From contig VAXG01000104.1 of NCBI GenBank assembly GCA_005883355.1, positions 1 to 47,086 on the forward strand: a stretch of 47,086 nucleotides of DNA, in the 5' to 3' direction. Of the stretch, positions 28,025 through 35,766 are shown piece by piece. A program made the position numbers and the translations under genes. Under the pieces are notes generated by a model. That model was not told the origin of the DNA, searched no databases, and worked only from the letters and a program-made list of their open reading frames with translations. Each line of letters begins with the position of its first letter. Position 1 is the first letter of the stretch. This stretch comes from Actinomycetota bacterium (GTDB lineage Bacteria > Actinomycetota > Thermoleophilia > Gaiellales > Gaiellaceae).

Positions 28025-28698
28025 GCGCGGAGAATATCCCCCTGAGGATCGCCCGAAACAGCCCAGGTGAGCGCGATCGCGTTGAAGAGCCCGTGGACGA
28101 TCATCCCCGGATAGACGCTGTCGACCCGGCTGCGCAAGTATGCGAGGCCGATGCCGAACGCGGCCAGGAAGGGAAATGCCTGGACGAGGCCGTGTGCAAG
28201 GCCGAAGGCGACGCCGGTCCCGATGATCGCCAGCCAGCGCCCGTAGCGGGCGAGCAGCGAGTAGCCGAGACCGCGGAACGTCAACTCCTCGATGATCGGC
28301 GCGAAGACTGCGATCACGACGCCGTTCGCCACGTAGGCAGCGGCGTGCTTCGGCTCCCAGGTTTGCGGAGTGACGCCCTGCTCACGGTCGGGATGGAGCA
28401 ACGGTCCGAGGAGAACCGTCAGGAGGAACATCCCGAGACCGATGCCGAGCCCGATCAAGAATGCGGTGCGCCACGAGGTCGGTCGTCGCAGGCCGAGCAC
28501 CCGGCGGCGATCGCCCGGGATGCCCGAGATCCCGTAGACGATCGCCGCGATGATCGCGTACTGAACAAGGCTCCCGACCGCGGTCGACCACTTGTAGAGA
28601 AGATCCTTTGGCGGCTTGCCCGAGGTGAAGCGAATCGCGTAGCTCAGCGTCGTGAACGCGAGCACGAAGCTGCCCCAGAGTGCCAGTGGCCTCCTCAC
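27988..28698 (-). CDS. CPBP-family intramembrane glutamic protease
   Basis: A 236-residue membrane protein with about six to seven helices and all CPBP (Rce1/Abi) motifs: PIIEELTFRGLGYSLL (EExxxR), FGLAHGLVQAFPFL and IVHGLFNAIALTW (HxxxN/B). Family members cleave prenylated proteins, peptides or act in bacteriocin immunity; the substrate here is unknown. GTG at 28698 overlaps the HAD gene stop as GTGA. Its C-terminus overlaps the L,D-transpeptidase start by 37 bases, an unusually long overlap for this operon. Confidence 0.92.
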   Translation of the reverse strand: MRRPLALWGSFVLAFTTLSYAIRFTSGKPPKDLLYKWSTAVGSLVQYAIIAAIVYGISGIPGDRRRVLGLRRPTSWRTAFLIGLGIGLGMFLLTVLLGPLLHPDREQGVTPQTWEPKHAAAYVANGVVIAVFAPIIEELTFRGLGYSLLARYGRWLAIIGTGVAFGLAHGLVQAFPFLAAFGIGLAYLRSRVDSVYPGMIVHGLFNAIALTWAVSGDPQGDILRACAGVWLVLPRF

Positions 28699-29315
28699 CG
28701 GATCGACGCGACCGCCTTGGCGAGTGGCGTGCGCGCGAACTGCATGCCCGCGGCGGCTGCCGCCTCCTCGTCGGCGCTGTCGTCACCGGCGTGCAGCGCG
28801 CGTGCCGGAGAGACGTTGATCTCGTCCAACGCGCGGAGCAGTCCGTCGGGAGCCGGTTTGCGTGCGGCATGGACGACAACCGTGAAGTAACGTGCCAGGC
28901 CCACCTCTTCGAGGAGCCCGCGCAGGCTGAGGTCCCAGTTCGCCACGACGGCGAGCTCGAGGCCGAGCGCACGGAGGCGTTCGAGCGACTCCACCACCCC
29001 GGGAAGAACCTCGAAGTGGAGAGCGCCCACGTAGGCGGGAGCGAACTCCTCCGGGTCGAGCTTCGCGTCGATCGCTCGCAGGAAAACCCCGGTGCAGTCC
29101 TGTTGCAGCCGCTTCAGGCTCTCCTCGTCGTGCCCCTCGGCGGCGCGCGGCGCGTAGTGTGCGACCTCGGTCCGAAAGCCGGCGAGCACGACCTCGGGCG
29201 TGCGCTCGACCCCTCGTTCGGCGAGCACCTTCTGAAGCTCCTGAACCGGATCGGCGAGCCTGACGAGCGTGCCGTGTGCGTCCAACGTGACCGCGTCGAG
29301 CTCACCTGCCTTCAC
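28695..29315 (-). CDS. HAD-superfamily hydrolase
   Basis: A 206-residue HAD phosphatase-like protein. Motif I is AVTLDAHGTLV at about residues 8-18, with Asp nucleophile but His in place of the usual second Asp (DAHGT), as in some HDHD3-type members. The cap is helical; motif II lies in ELAVVANWDLSLRG, motif III is the Lys in AARKPAPDGLL, and motif IV is LHAGDDSADEEAAAAAG. Phosphatase activity with an altered acid/base residue is possible; the substrate is unknown. GTG at 29315 overlaps the mannosyltransferase stop as GTGA. Confidence 0.88.
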   Translation of the reverse strand: MKAGELDAVTLDAHGTLVRLADPVQELQKVLAERGVERTPEVVLAGFRTEVAHYAPRAAEGHDEESLKRLQQDCTGVFLRAIDAKLDPEEFAPAYVGALHFEVLPGVVESLERLRALGLELAVVANWDLSLRGLLEEVGLARYFTVVVHAARKPAPDGLLRALDEINVSPARALHAGDDSADEEAAAAAGMQFARTPLAKAVASIR

Positions 29316-30481
29316 GCGACCCACTGCCACAGCGCCCATTGCACGACTGCGACGCCAAGGAACAGGGCGCTGCACGCGACGGCTGCGGTGTGTAGGCGTG
29401 GCCTCCCTGCAGTCACTGCCGCGAGAGCGAGGAAGAGCGGAAAGATCACCAGTCCGAAGCGTGGCAGCGAAAGCAAGGGCCAGCGGGAGCTGGGGTAGCT
29501 CAGCGGGATCGCGAGGCTGATCGTGGCGAACAAACCGTAGGCCGCGCCGAGCCGCCGCCAGGCCACGACCGTGAGCGCGAGGAAGAGGAAGAGAAACGCA
29601 AGCGCCTGCACGTTCTCGGCGGCCGCATGCATCGGATCCGCACCCGCGACGTGTGTGCCGTGACCGACCACGAACTGCTCGAGGCCGCGCCAGCCCGCAA
29701 CGAGACCGTCCCAGACCCCGCCGAAAGGACCGGCCCGCGAGAGGTGGCGGTGCCAACGATCCTGCGCATCGCTGAAGGCCCACGGATCGCCGACCTGTTG
29801 CCAGAGCACGAGGGGATAGACCGCCGCCACCGGTACCGCCAGCGCGATGCCGGCGAGAGCTCGTGGACGCTCCCGGTGGCGCCACGCCAGAAGCGCCAGC
29901 GCCGGGAGCAGCGCGAGCCCGGTCGCCCGAGTCAGGATCGCGAGCCCGGCCACGAGCCCGGCAGCCGCGAAGCGATCGCGTTCCGCGAACGTGAAGGCGG
30001 CGAGAACGAGCAGCAGGAAGAGGGATTCGCTGTAGACGGCCTGAAGGAAGAGCGCCATCGGGAACACGGCGAGATAGAGCACGCTCCGCCGCGCTCCGTC
30101 GGCATCCAGGTGCTTGCTGGCCAGATGGTGCAGCAGAACGAACGAGCCGAGACAGCAAAGCAGGGAGATGACGAGTCCAGCGAGGATGTAGTGACCGAAG
30201 AAGACGCGGCCGAGCCCCGCAATCAATGCCGGATAGAGCGGGTGAAAAGCAGCGGACGCATCGTCGTACCCGTTCTGCGCGATGCGGAGGAAGAAGTCGC
30301 TGTCCCAACGGGCCCAGATGTCCGTGAAGTAGCCGAGGTCATGGAGGCGCGGCGAGTCCCAGCGGCCCGCATTCGGATGCCGGTTGGGCTCGAAGAAGAA
30401 GAAGGCGAAGATCGCCGCCACCCAGATCGCCGCGCGGCTCCAGAGGTAGATGTCCAGCGCTTGCCTTTGACCCGCGCGCAC
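29312..30481 (-). CDS. PIG-V-like GT-C mannosyltransferase, membrane protein
   Basis: About 389 residues with roughly eight to ten membrane helices. The luminal loop motif WDSDFFLRIAQNGYDD near residue 60 matches PIG-V/GT76-type and other GT-C polyprenyl-phosphate-sugar glycosyltransferases (Asp catalytic). It likely adds a sugar to an extracytoplasmic glycan from a polyprenyl-phosphate donor; the GT2 gene at 38285 could make such a donor. The GTG at 30481 has TATGAT 9 bases upstream, so I prefer it; a frame to 30535 would run into the diverging DUF2203 gene. First gene of the envelope operon down to 26236. Confidence 0.85.
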   Translation of the reverse strand: MRAGQRQALDIYLWSRAAIWVAAIFAFFFFEPNRHPNAGRWDSPRLHDLGYFTDIWARWDSDFFLRIAQNGYDDASAAFHPLYPALIAGLGRVFFGHYILAGLVISLLCCLGSFVLLHHLASKHLDADGARRSVLYLAVFPMALFLQAVYSESLFLLLVLAAFTFAERDRFAAAGLVAGLAILTRATGLALLPALALLAWRHRERPRALAGIALAVPVAAVYPLVLWQQVGDPWAFSDAQDRWHRHLSRAGPFGGVWDGLVAGWRGLEQFVVGHGTHVAGADPMHAAAENVQALAFLFLFLALTVVAWRRLGAAYGLFATISLAIPLSYPSSRWPLLSLPRFGLVIFPLFLALAAVTAGRPRLHTAAVACSALFLGVAVVQWALWQWVA

Positions 30482-30490
30482 GGCCGCATG

Positions 30491-30496
30491 ATCATA
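30491..30496 (-). promoter_or_regulatory. Putative -10 element of the PIG-V-like gene
   Basis: TATGAT on the minus strand (plus ATCATA) is one base from the TATAAT consensus and sits 9 bases before the GTG at 30481. The diverging DUF2203 gene starts at 30504, so any promoter for it must overlap this site. Inferred. Confidence 0.5.
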
Positions 30497-30503
30497 CGGA
30501 CGA

Positions 30504-30905
30504 GTGTCCCGTACCTTCACGCCGGAAGAAGCCAACGAGGCCCTCGTCGAGCTACGGCCGATCGTCGAGCGGATGGTTCAGCATCGGCGCAATCTCACGG
30601 CAGCGCAGCTCCAGCAGGCGGAGTTCGTCACGCGCATCGCGGGAAACGGCGGCGACATGGTCCCGAGCGACCTCCACGAGGCAGCCGACACGATCCAGCG
30701 CGAAGCCGAGGCGATTTCCGCGTGCGCAGAGCAGATCAACGCCGTGGGCGCGGAGGTGAAGTCGCTCGAGGAAGGGCTGCTGGACTTCCCTGCCAAGCGC
30801 GGCGACGAGATCGTTCTCCTCTGCTGGAAGCTCGGCGAGGACGAGATTCACTACTGGCATCGGACCGATGAGGGATTCGCGGGAAGGAAGCCGCTGCCGC
30901 TGTGA
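30504..30905 (+). CDS. DUF2203 family protein
   Basis: A 133-residue cytoplasmic protein of the DUF2203 family: RTFTPEEANEALVELRPIVE at the N-terminus, a long helical middle with VKSLEEGLLDFPAKRGDEIV, and the signature LLCWKLGEDEIHYWHRTDEG F near the C-terminus (written with a break; residues 104-124). Its function is unknown. GTG start at 30504 lies 22 bases from the diverging PIG-V-like gene, and its stop overlaps the start of the metallo-beta-lactamase gene as GTGA. Confidence 0.87.
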   Translation: MSRTFTPEEANEALVELRPIVERMVQHRRNLTAAQLQQAEFVTRIAGNGGDMVPSDLHEAADTIQREAEAISACAEQINAVGAEVKSLEEGLLDFPAKRGDEIVLLCWKLGEDEIHYWHRTDEGFAGRKPLPL

Positions 30906-31683
30906 GGGTCGGGGCATTCGAGATCGCGGTCCTCGTCGACGGCGAAGGAAGCTTCGCGACCGTCGGGCAGGCGTTCCCCGCGCTGGACGCGCCGGAGGAA
31001 TGGCGCCTGCCGGTCAACGCCGTTCTGATTCGAGGCGCCGGTACGACGGTGCTCGTCGACACGGGGCTCGGACCGGAGCCGCGCACGTTCATGCCCGGCG
31101 CAGGCGCGCGACTTCACGCCGAGCTCGAGCGTGCCGGCTCGAGCGCCGCCGAGGTCGACCTCGTGGTGCACACACATCTCCACGTCGATCAGTCGGCTGG
31201 GACGGAACCTTTCCCAACGCCCGCTACGTCGTGCCGACGGACGACTGGTCGTACTTCATGTCGGAGGAGTCGCTGCAGCGGCGGCCGCACCTCGGCGACC
31301 GCGTCGAGCCTTTGGATGACGCGGGCCTGGTGGTGCTCGTCGACGGCGAGCTCGAGGTCGCGTCCGGGGTTCGCCTCGTGCCGACTCCGGGCCACACCCC
31401 CGGGCATGCGAGTGTCTTCGTCGAGTCACAGGGGAGTGAGCTCGCCGTGCTCGGGGACGTCGTCGTGCACGAGCTGCAGCTTGCGGATCCGGATCTCGTC
31501 TACGTCAGCGACCATGACCCCGTCCTGTCCACTTCGACGCGCAAGCGCGTCCTCGGGGAGCTCGCCGATCGCGGCACGGCCGTGATCGTCAGCCACTTCC
31601 ACGGGCCCGGAGGCTTCAGTCGCAACGGCGCGGGGTTCGACTGGTCGAGCCGCGCAAAGGACGGCGAGGCTGCCGTCGAATAG
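30902..31683 (+). pseudogene. Metallo-beta-lactamase-fold hydrolase, frameshifted
   Basis: The first frame starts GTG at 30902 (GTGA overlap with DUF2203) and encodes MRVGAFEIAVLVDGEGSFAT, TTVLVDTGLG and the metal motif VVHTHLHVDQS. At 31191-31192 one base is missing: in the next frame the protein continues VGWDGTFPNARYVVPTDDW, LVPTPGHTPGHASVFVESQG, LGDVVVHELQL and VSHFHGPGGFSRNGAGFDW, to a stop at 31683. Restoring one C (CAC-GTC) gives HTHLHVDH-VGWD, the normal HxHxDH motif. Without it the last ligand His becomes Gln and the frame is lost. It is either a recent pseudogene or a sequencing error. Intact, it would be a roughly 260-residue AHL-lactonase- or YflN-like hydrolase. Confidence 0.87.
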
Positions 31684-31689
31684 AGGCCC

Positions 31690-32406
31690 ATGCCCTTCTG
31701 GCACCGACTGATCGTCGTCGGCGTCGTCATGTTCGTCACGATCGTCGTGGCGCGCGTGATCGATCGCCGCATAGCGCGCCGCGACCTCCCGCCGGAGGCG
31801 ATCACCCGCTATCGCGTCGTGCGTCGCAGTGTGACCACGGCGATCATCTTCATCGGGCTGCTCACGGCCCTGCTCGTGATTCCGCAGGTACGGGCAGTGG
31901 CCGGCGGGTTGCTTGCCTCCTCGGCCGTGCTAGGCATCGTCGTCGGCTTCGCCTCGCAGCGCACGCTCGGGAACTTCGTCGCCGGTCTTCTGATTGCGTT
32001 CACGCAGCCGGTGCGGCTCGGCGACGACGTGGTCATCGAGAGCACCGAGGGGACGGTCGAGGAGATCGGGCTGATCTACACGTTCGTCCGAACCGAGAAC
32101 GGCGACCGGCTCGTGATCCCGAACGAGAAGCTCGCCTCGGATACGATCCGCAACTCCACGATTCGCAGTCGAGAGAAGGTCGCCGAGATCAGCCTCCACG
32201 TTCCACTTGGTAAAGACCTCGCTGCGGTCGTGGACCGTCTGAGGGCGATCGCCACCGACGGTGAGGCGTTCGTCAGCGACCTGTCCGGTGATGCGACGGT
32301 CGTCGTTCGCGTGCCGGCGACAGACCGCTCCTCGGCCGAGCGGCGCGAGCGCGAGCTCCGTCTGCGCGCCTACGAGGTGCTTCGCGCCGAGGGCGTGTAC
32401 GCGTGA
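31690..32406 (+). CDS. MscS-family mechanosensitive ion channel
   Basis: A 238-residue small MscS channel. Two to three membrane helices: about 6-24, 50-68 and the pore-lining helix GLLASSAVLGIVVGFASQRT with LGNFVAGLLIAFTQPVRLGD right after it, the diagnostic MscS beta-domain entry. The beta domain (VVIESTEGTVEEIGLIYTFV, RLVIPNEKLASDTIRNST) follows, and a ferredoxin-like C-terminus closes the protein. It releases solutes under osmotic downshock. ATG at 31690; the stop overlaps the PBP start as GTGA, linking turgor control with wall synthesis. Confidence 0.94.
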   Translation: MPFWHRLIVVGVVMFVTIVVARVIDRRIARRDLPPEAITRYRVVRRSVTTAIIFIGLLTALLVIPQVRAVAGGLLASSAVLGIVVGFASQRTLGNFVAGLLIAFTQPVRLGDDVVIESTEGTVEEIGLIYTFVRTENGDRLVIPNEKLASDTIRNSTIRSREKVAEISLHVPLGKDLAAVVDRLRAIATDGEAFVSDLSGDATVVVRVPATDRSSAERRERELRLRAYEVLRAEGVYA

Positions 32407-34541
32407 AGCCGCCGGGGCGGGCCGCGCGGTCGCAGTCGGACACCTTTCTGCTCGACCGTTTGCGGAAGCGGCGACGGCAACGGGCGAAGAACCGGCGCAA
32501 GCGCTTCGGCAAGCTCGTGTCGGGCGCGCTGATCGGCACGACGCTGTTCCTCGTCGTGTCGAGTTTCACGGGCGCGGCCGTGTGGATGAACAGCTGTAAC
32601 CTCGATTCGCTCAAGCCGGTGGACGTCGGGGAGAACTCGTTCGTCTTCGCGGCCGACGGATCATTGCTGGGGTCGATTCCCGCGGAGCAGAACCGGCAAC
32701 CTGTCGGTCTGGATCAGATCAGCGCATGGGCGCCGAAGGCGACGATCGCAATCGAGGACAGGCGCTTCTACGAGCACGGCGCGCTCGACTGGTTGGGAAT
32801 CGTGCGGGCGCTCTACGCGGACATTCACGCCGGACGGGTCGTGCAGGGCGGGTCGACGATCACGCAGCAGCTGGTCCGGAATCTCTACATCAAGAAGAAG
32901 TCGCAGACCCTCGGGCGCAAGGCGACTGAGGCGTGCCTTGCGATCAAGCTCGCGCGCGAGAAGTCAAAGACCTGGATCCTCAACGCGTACATGAACCAGG
33001 TCTATTACGGGAACCACGCGTACGGGATCGAGGCGGCTGCCCAGACGTACTTCTCCAAGCCGGCGCGGAGGCTCACGCTGACCGAGTCGGCGCTGCTGGC
33101 GGGCCTGCCTCAGGCCCCGTCCGTCTTCGACCCCTTCCAGCGGCCCGCGCAGGCGATCGCCCGCAGGGACGAGGTCTTGAGGGCGATGCTCGGAAACGGA
33201 AACATCACCTCGAGTCAGTACGCCGACGCGGTGGCCCAGCGCAGGCTCCATCTAAAGGCCGGACGTCTGTACACGCGCATCCGCGAGCCGTACTTCTTCA
33301 GCTATGTCCGCGAAGAGCTGCAGAGGCAGTACGGTGCGAACACGGTCCGTTCCGGCGGACTGAAGGTCTACACCACCATCGACCGGCGTTTGCAGCGCCT
33401 GGCGCTGGTCGCGATCAAGAGGACTCTCCCCTACTCAACCGATCCGGCCGCGGCGATCGTCTCGATCAATCCGAGCAATGGGGCGATTCGTGCGATGACC
33501 GAGGTGAGCCCAGGGAATCCCAAGAATCAGGTGAACTTCGCGTCGTCTGCACGGCGCCAGCCCGGGTCGACGTTCAAGACAATCGTGCTGACCACGGCGA
33601 TCTCGGAGGGCATCAGCCCGTCGACGACCTACCTCTCCGCGCCGTTCAAATGGGATCCGACTGGTACCGGTTCCTGCGACACGAATCCTCCGACGGCCTG
33701 GTGTCCGCAGACCTACGACCACTCCTACGTCGGCCCGACGTCGATCGAGAACGCGACGTTGCGCTCCGACAACAGCGTTTACGCACGACTCTCGCTCGAC
33801 GTCGGCCCCGATAACATCGCGGACGTCGCCTACAGGCTCGGCGTCCGGACCGATCTGCGCACGGGCGACGGGGTGTACGTGCCGTCGATGGGTCTCGGCT
33901 CCCGCGTCGTGACGCCGATGGACATGGCCTCCGTGTATTCGACCCTCGCTGCCGGGGGCGTCTACTCGAGACCCATGGCGATCCGCAAAGTCGTTCTGCC
34001 GGGAGGCAAGGTCGACACCGAGGCCGGCTGGGGCGTGCCACAGCGCAAGCGCGCCGTTCCCGACTGGGTCGCCGCCGAGGTCGTGCGGATCCTCGAGGAG
34101 AACATGACGAGCGGCACCGGCGTCGGGGCCTACTTCGGCAAAACGTCTGCCGGCAAGACGGGGACGACTGACAATTACGCCGACGCCTGGTTCAGCGGCT
34201 TTCTCCCAGGGCTCGAGGCCACGATCTGGATCGGCTATCCCAAGGGGGAGATACCGATGCTGTCCGTCCACGGCATCTCGGTGTCGGGGCCGACCTTCCC
34301 GGCGACGATCTGGAAGCTCTTCATGGAGCGGGCAGCCATGTACGCGCCGTACCCGAAGGAGTTCCCGTCGCCGAAGACATCGCCGGTCTGGGTCACGCAC
34401 AAGCTGCAGTACGCCTTGAGCGGCGGCTACTACTACGCGCCGAGCTACTCGGGCTCTGCGTCGCCGCAGACCACGACGGCCTCGGGCAGCGGTGGCGCTG
34501 ACGGCTTCTCCCAGGTCCCTGGCACCACCAAGAAGCCGTAG
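32403..34541 (+). CDS. Bifunctional class A penicillin-binding protein (GT51 + transpeptidase)
   Basis: A 712-residue peptidoglycan synthase. A basic cytoplasmic tail (RKRRRQRAKNRRKRFGKL) and one membrane helix at about 40-60 precede the GT51 domain: EDRRFYEHG at 118-126 (catalytic Glu118), QGGSTITQQLVRNLYI and the second Glu region TLTESALLAGLPQAPS. The transpeptidase has SxxK at 389-392 (RQPGSTFKT), SDN at 455-457 and KTG at 585-587. The C-terminus is Gly/Ser/Pro-rich and likely disordered. The transglycosylase polymerises lipid II and the transpeptidase makes 4-3 cross-links, alongside the L,D-transpeptidase upstream. GTG start. Confidence 0.96.
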   Translation: MKPPGRAARSQSDTFLLDRLRKRRRQRAKNRRKRFGKLVSGALIGTTLFLVVSSFTGAAVWMNSCNLDSLKPVDVGENSFVFAADGSLLGSIPAEQNRQPVGLDQISAWAPKATIAIEDRRFYEHGALDWLGIVRALYADIHAGRVVQGGSTITQQLVRNLYIKKKSQTLGRKATEACLAIKLAREKSKTWILNAYMNQVYYGNHAYGIEAAAQTYFSKPARRLTLTESALLAGLPQAPSVFDPFQRPAQAIARRDEVLRAMLGNGNITSSQYADAVAQRRLHLKAGRLYTRIREPYFFSYVREELQRQYGANTVRSGGLKVYTTIDRRLQRLALVAIKRTLPYSTDPAAAIVSINPSNGAIRAMTEVSPGNPKNQVNFASSARRQPGSTFKTIVLTTAISEGISPSTTYLSAPFKWDPTGTGSCDTNPPTAWCPQTYDHSYVGPTSIENATLRSDNSVYARLSLDVGPDNIADVAYRLGVRTDLRTGDGVYVPSMGLGSRVVTPMDMASVYSTLAAGGVYSRPMAIRKVVLPGGKVDTEAGWGVPQRKRAVPDWVAAEVVRILEENMTSGTGVGAYFGKTSAGKTGTTDNYADAWFSGFLPGLEATIWIGYPKGEIPMLSVHGISVSGPTFPATIWKLFMERAAMYAPYPKEFPSPKTSPVWVTHKLQYALSGGYYYAPSYSGSASPQTTTASGSGGADGFSQVPGTTKKP

Positions 34542-35766
34542 GCCGTGGCTGCGGCCGGCGGCCGCGGCGATCCCGATCTACGTCGCGGCGTGTGCCGTTC
34601 CGGACGGTGGGCTCTTCCGCGCTGAGCGTTTCCGAGACGTCCACCTCTATCAGGGGTTCGCGAACGCCGTCTTCGACGGACGCGTACCTTACCGCGACTT
34701 CTTCATGGAATACCCGCCCGGCGCGTTGGCAGTCTTTCTGCCGCCGGCGGCCTTCGGTTCCTCGCACTACAACGCGGCGTTCAAGTGCCTGATGGCTCTG
34801 TGCGGCATTGCGACGCTCCTGATCGTTGCGACCTTGCTCGCGAAGATCGGAGTGTCCACGACTCGCCTTTGGGCTGCCGTCCTGCTCTTTGCGTTGTCCC
34901 CGCTCGCGCTCGGCCCGATCTCCCTCAACACCTACGACGCGTGGCCCGCGCTGCTCACCGTGGGAGCACTTGCGCTGCTGCTGTCCGGGCGGGACGTGTT
35001 CGCATTCGCCTTGCTCGGTGCCGCGCTCGCGGCGAAGGTCTACCCCGTCGTGCTCATTCCGCCGGTCGCGATCTTCGTCTGGCGCGAGCGCGGGCGGATA
35101 TCTGCGTTGCGCTCGCTCGGTGCCTCGCTCATGGTCTGCGCTCTCTTCGTCGTTCCGTTTCTCGTTGTTGCGCCGCACGGGCTCGCAGAGAGCTTTCGCG
35201 CACAGGCCGCTAGATCGCTGCAGGTCGAGAGCCTGGGCGGCTCTCTTCTTGCAGTCGCCGACCGGCTGGGTCTCTACAGCGCGACGGTGGTCCATCGCAC
35301 CGGGCACGCGATCTCGTACGACCTCGTCGGCTCCCTACCGGAGACGCTGGCCGTGCTGAGCTCGATCGCGCAGGCGCTCGCCGTCATTTCGGTCGCGTGG
35401 CTCTACCTGCGCGGCCGCGACGACCCGCGGCGGCTCGCGCTTGCCTTCGCCGCGGCGGTCGCGGGCTTTCTCGCCTTCACACGGTTCTTCTCGCCGCAGT
35501 ACCTCGTCTGGGTGGTTCCGTTCGTCCTCCTCCTCGAGCCGGCGGTGTGGGCGCTGACGGCCGCCGCCCTGGTCCTGGCGCAGGTGTGGTTCTTCCACTA
35601 CCACCAGGTCTTCGCGCTCGGCGGCTATGTGTGGCTTGTGCTCATGCGCGATCTGCTCGTTCTTGGGCTGTTCGTCCTCGTACTGCTACGGCTACAGCGG
35701 CCTGCGCCGGAAGACGAGGATCCCGTCCTGCTCGAACACGAGCTGCCACTCAGGGTTCCGTCGTAA
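34492..35766 (+). CDS. GT87-like (DUF2029) membrane glycosyltransferase
   Basis: A 424-residue membrane protein with about ten helices. The first loop carries DVHLYQGFANAVFDGRVPYR and FFMEYPPGALAVFLPPAAF, matching GT-C/GT87 polyprenol-phosphate-mannose-dependent transferases (Asp of DVHLY as catalytic base). RFFSPQYLVWVVPFVLLLEP near the C-terminus is also typical. The only in-frame start is GTG at 34492, inside the end of the PBP gene, a 50-base overlap. The C-terminal 25 residues overlap the converging DUF2079 gene by 75 bases. Acceptor unknown; likely an envelope glycan. Confidence 0.82.
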   Translation: MALTASPRSLAPPRSRRPWLRPAAAAIPIYVAACAVPDGGLFRAERFRDVHLYQGFANAVFDGRVPYRDFFMEYPPGALAVFLPPAAFGSSHYNAAFKCLMALCGIATLLIVATLLAKIGVSTTRLWAAVLLFALSPLALGPISLNTYDAWPALLTVGALALLLSGRDVFAFALLGAALAAKVYPVVLIPPVAIFVWRERGRISALRSLGASLMVCALFVVPFLVVAPHGLAESFRAQAARSLQVESLGGSLLAVADRLGLYSATVVHRTGHAISYDLVGSLPETLAVLSSIAQALAVISVAWLYLRGRDDPRRLALAFAAAVAGFLAFTRFFSPQYLVWVVPFVLLLEPAVWALTAAALVLAQVWFFHYHQVFALGGYVWLVLMRDLLVLGLFVLVLLRLQRPAPEDEDPVLLEHELPLRVPS

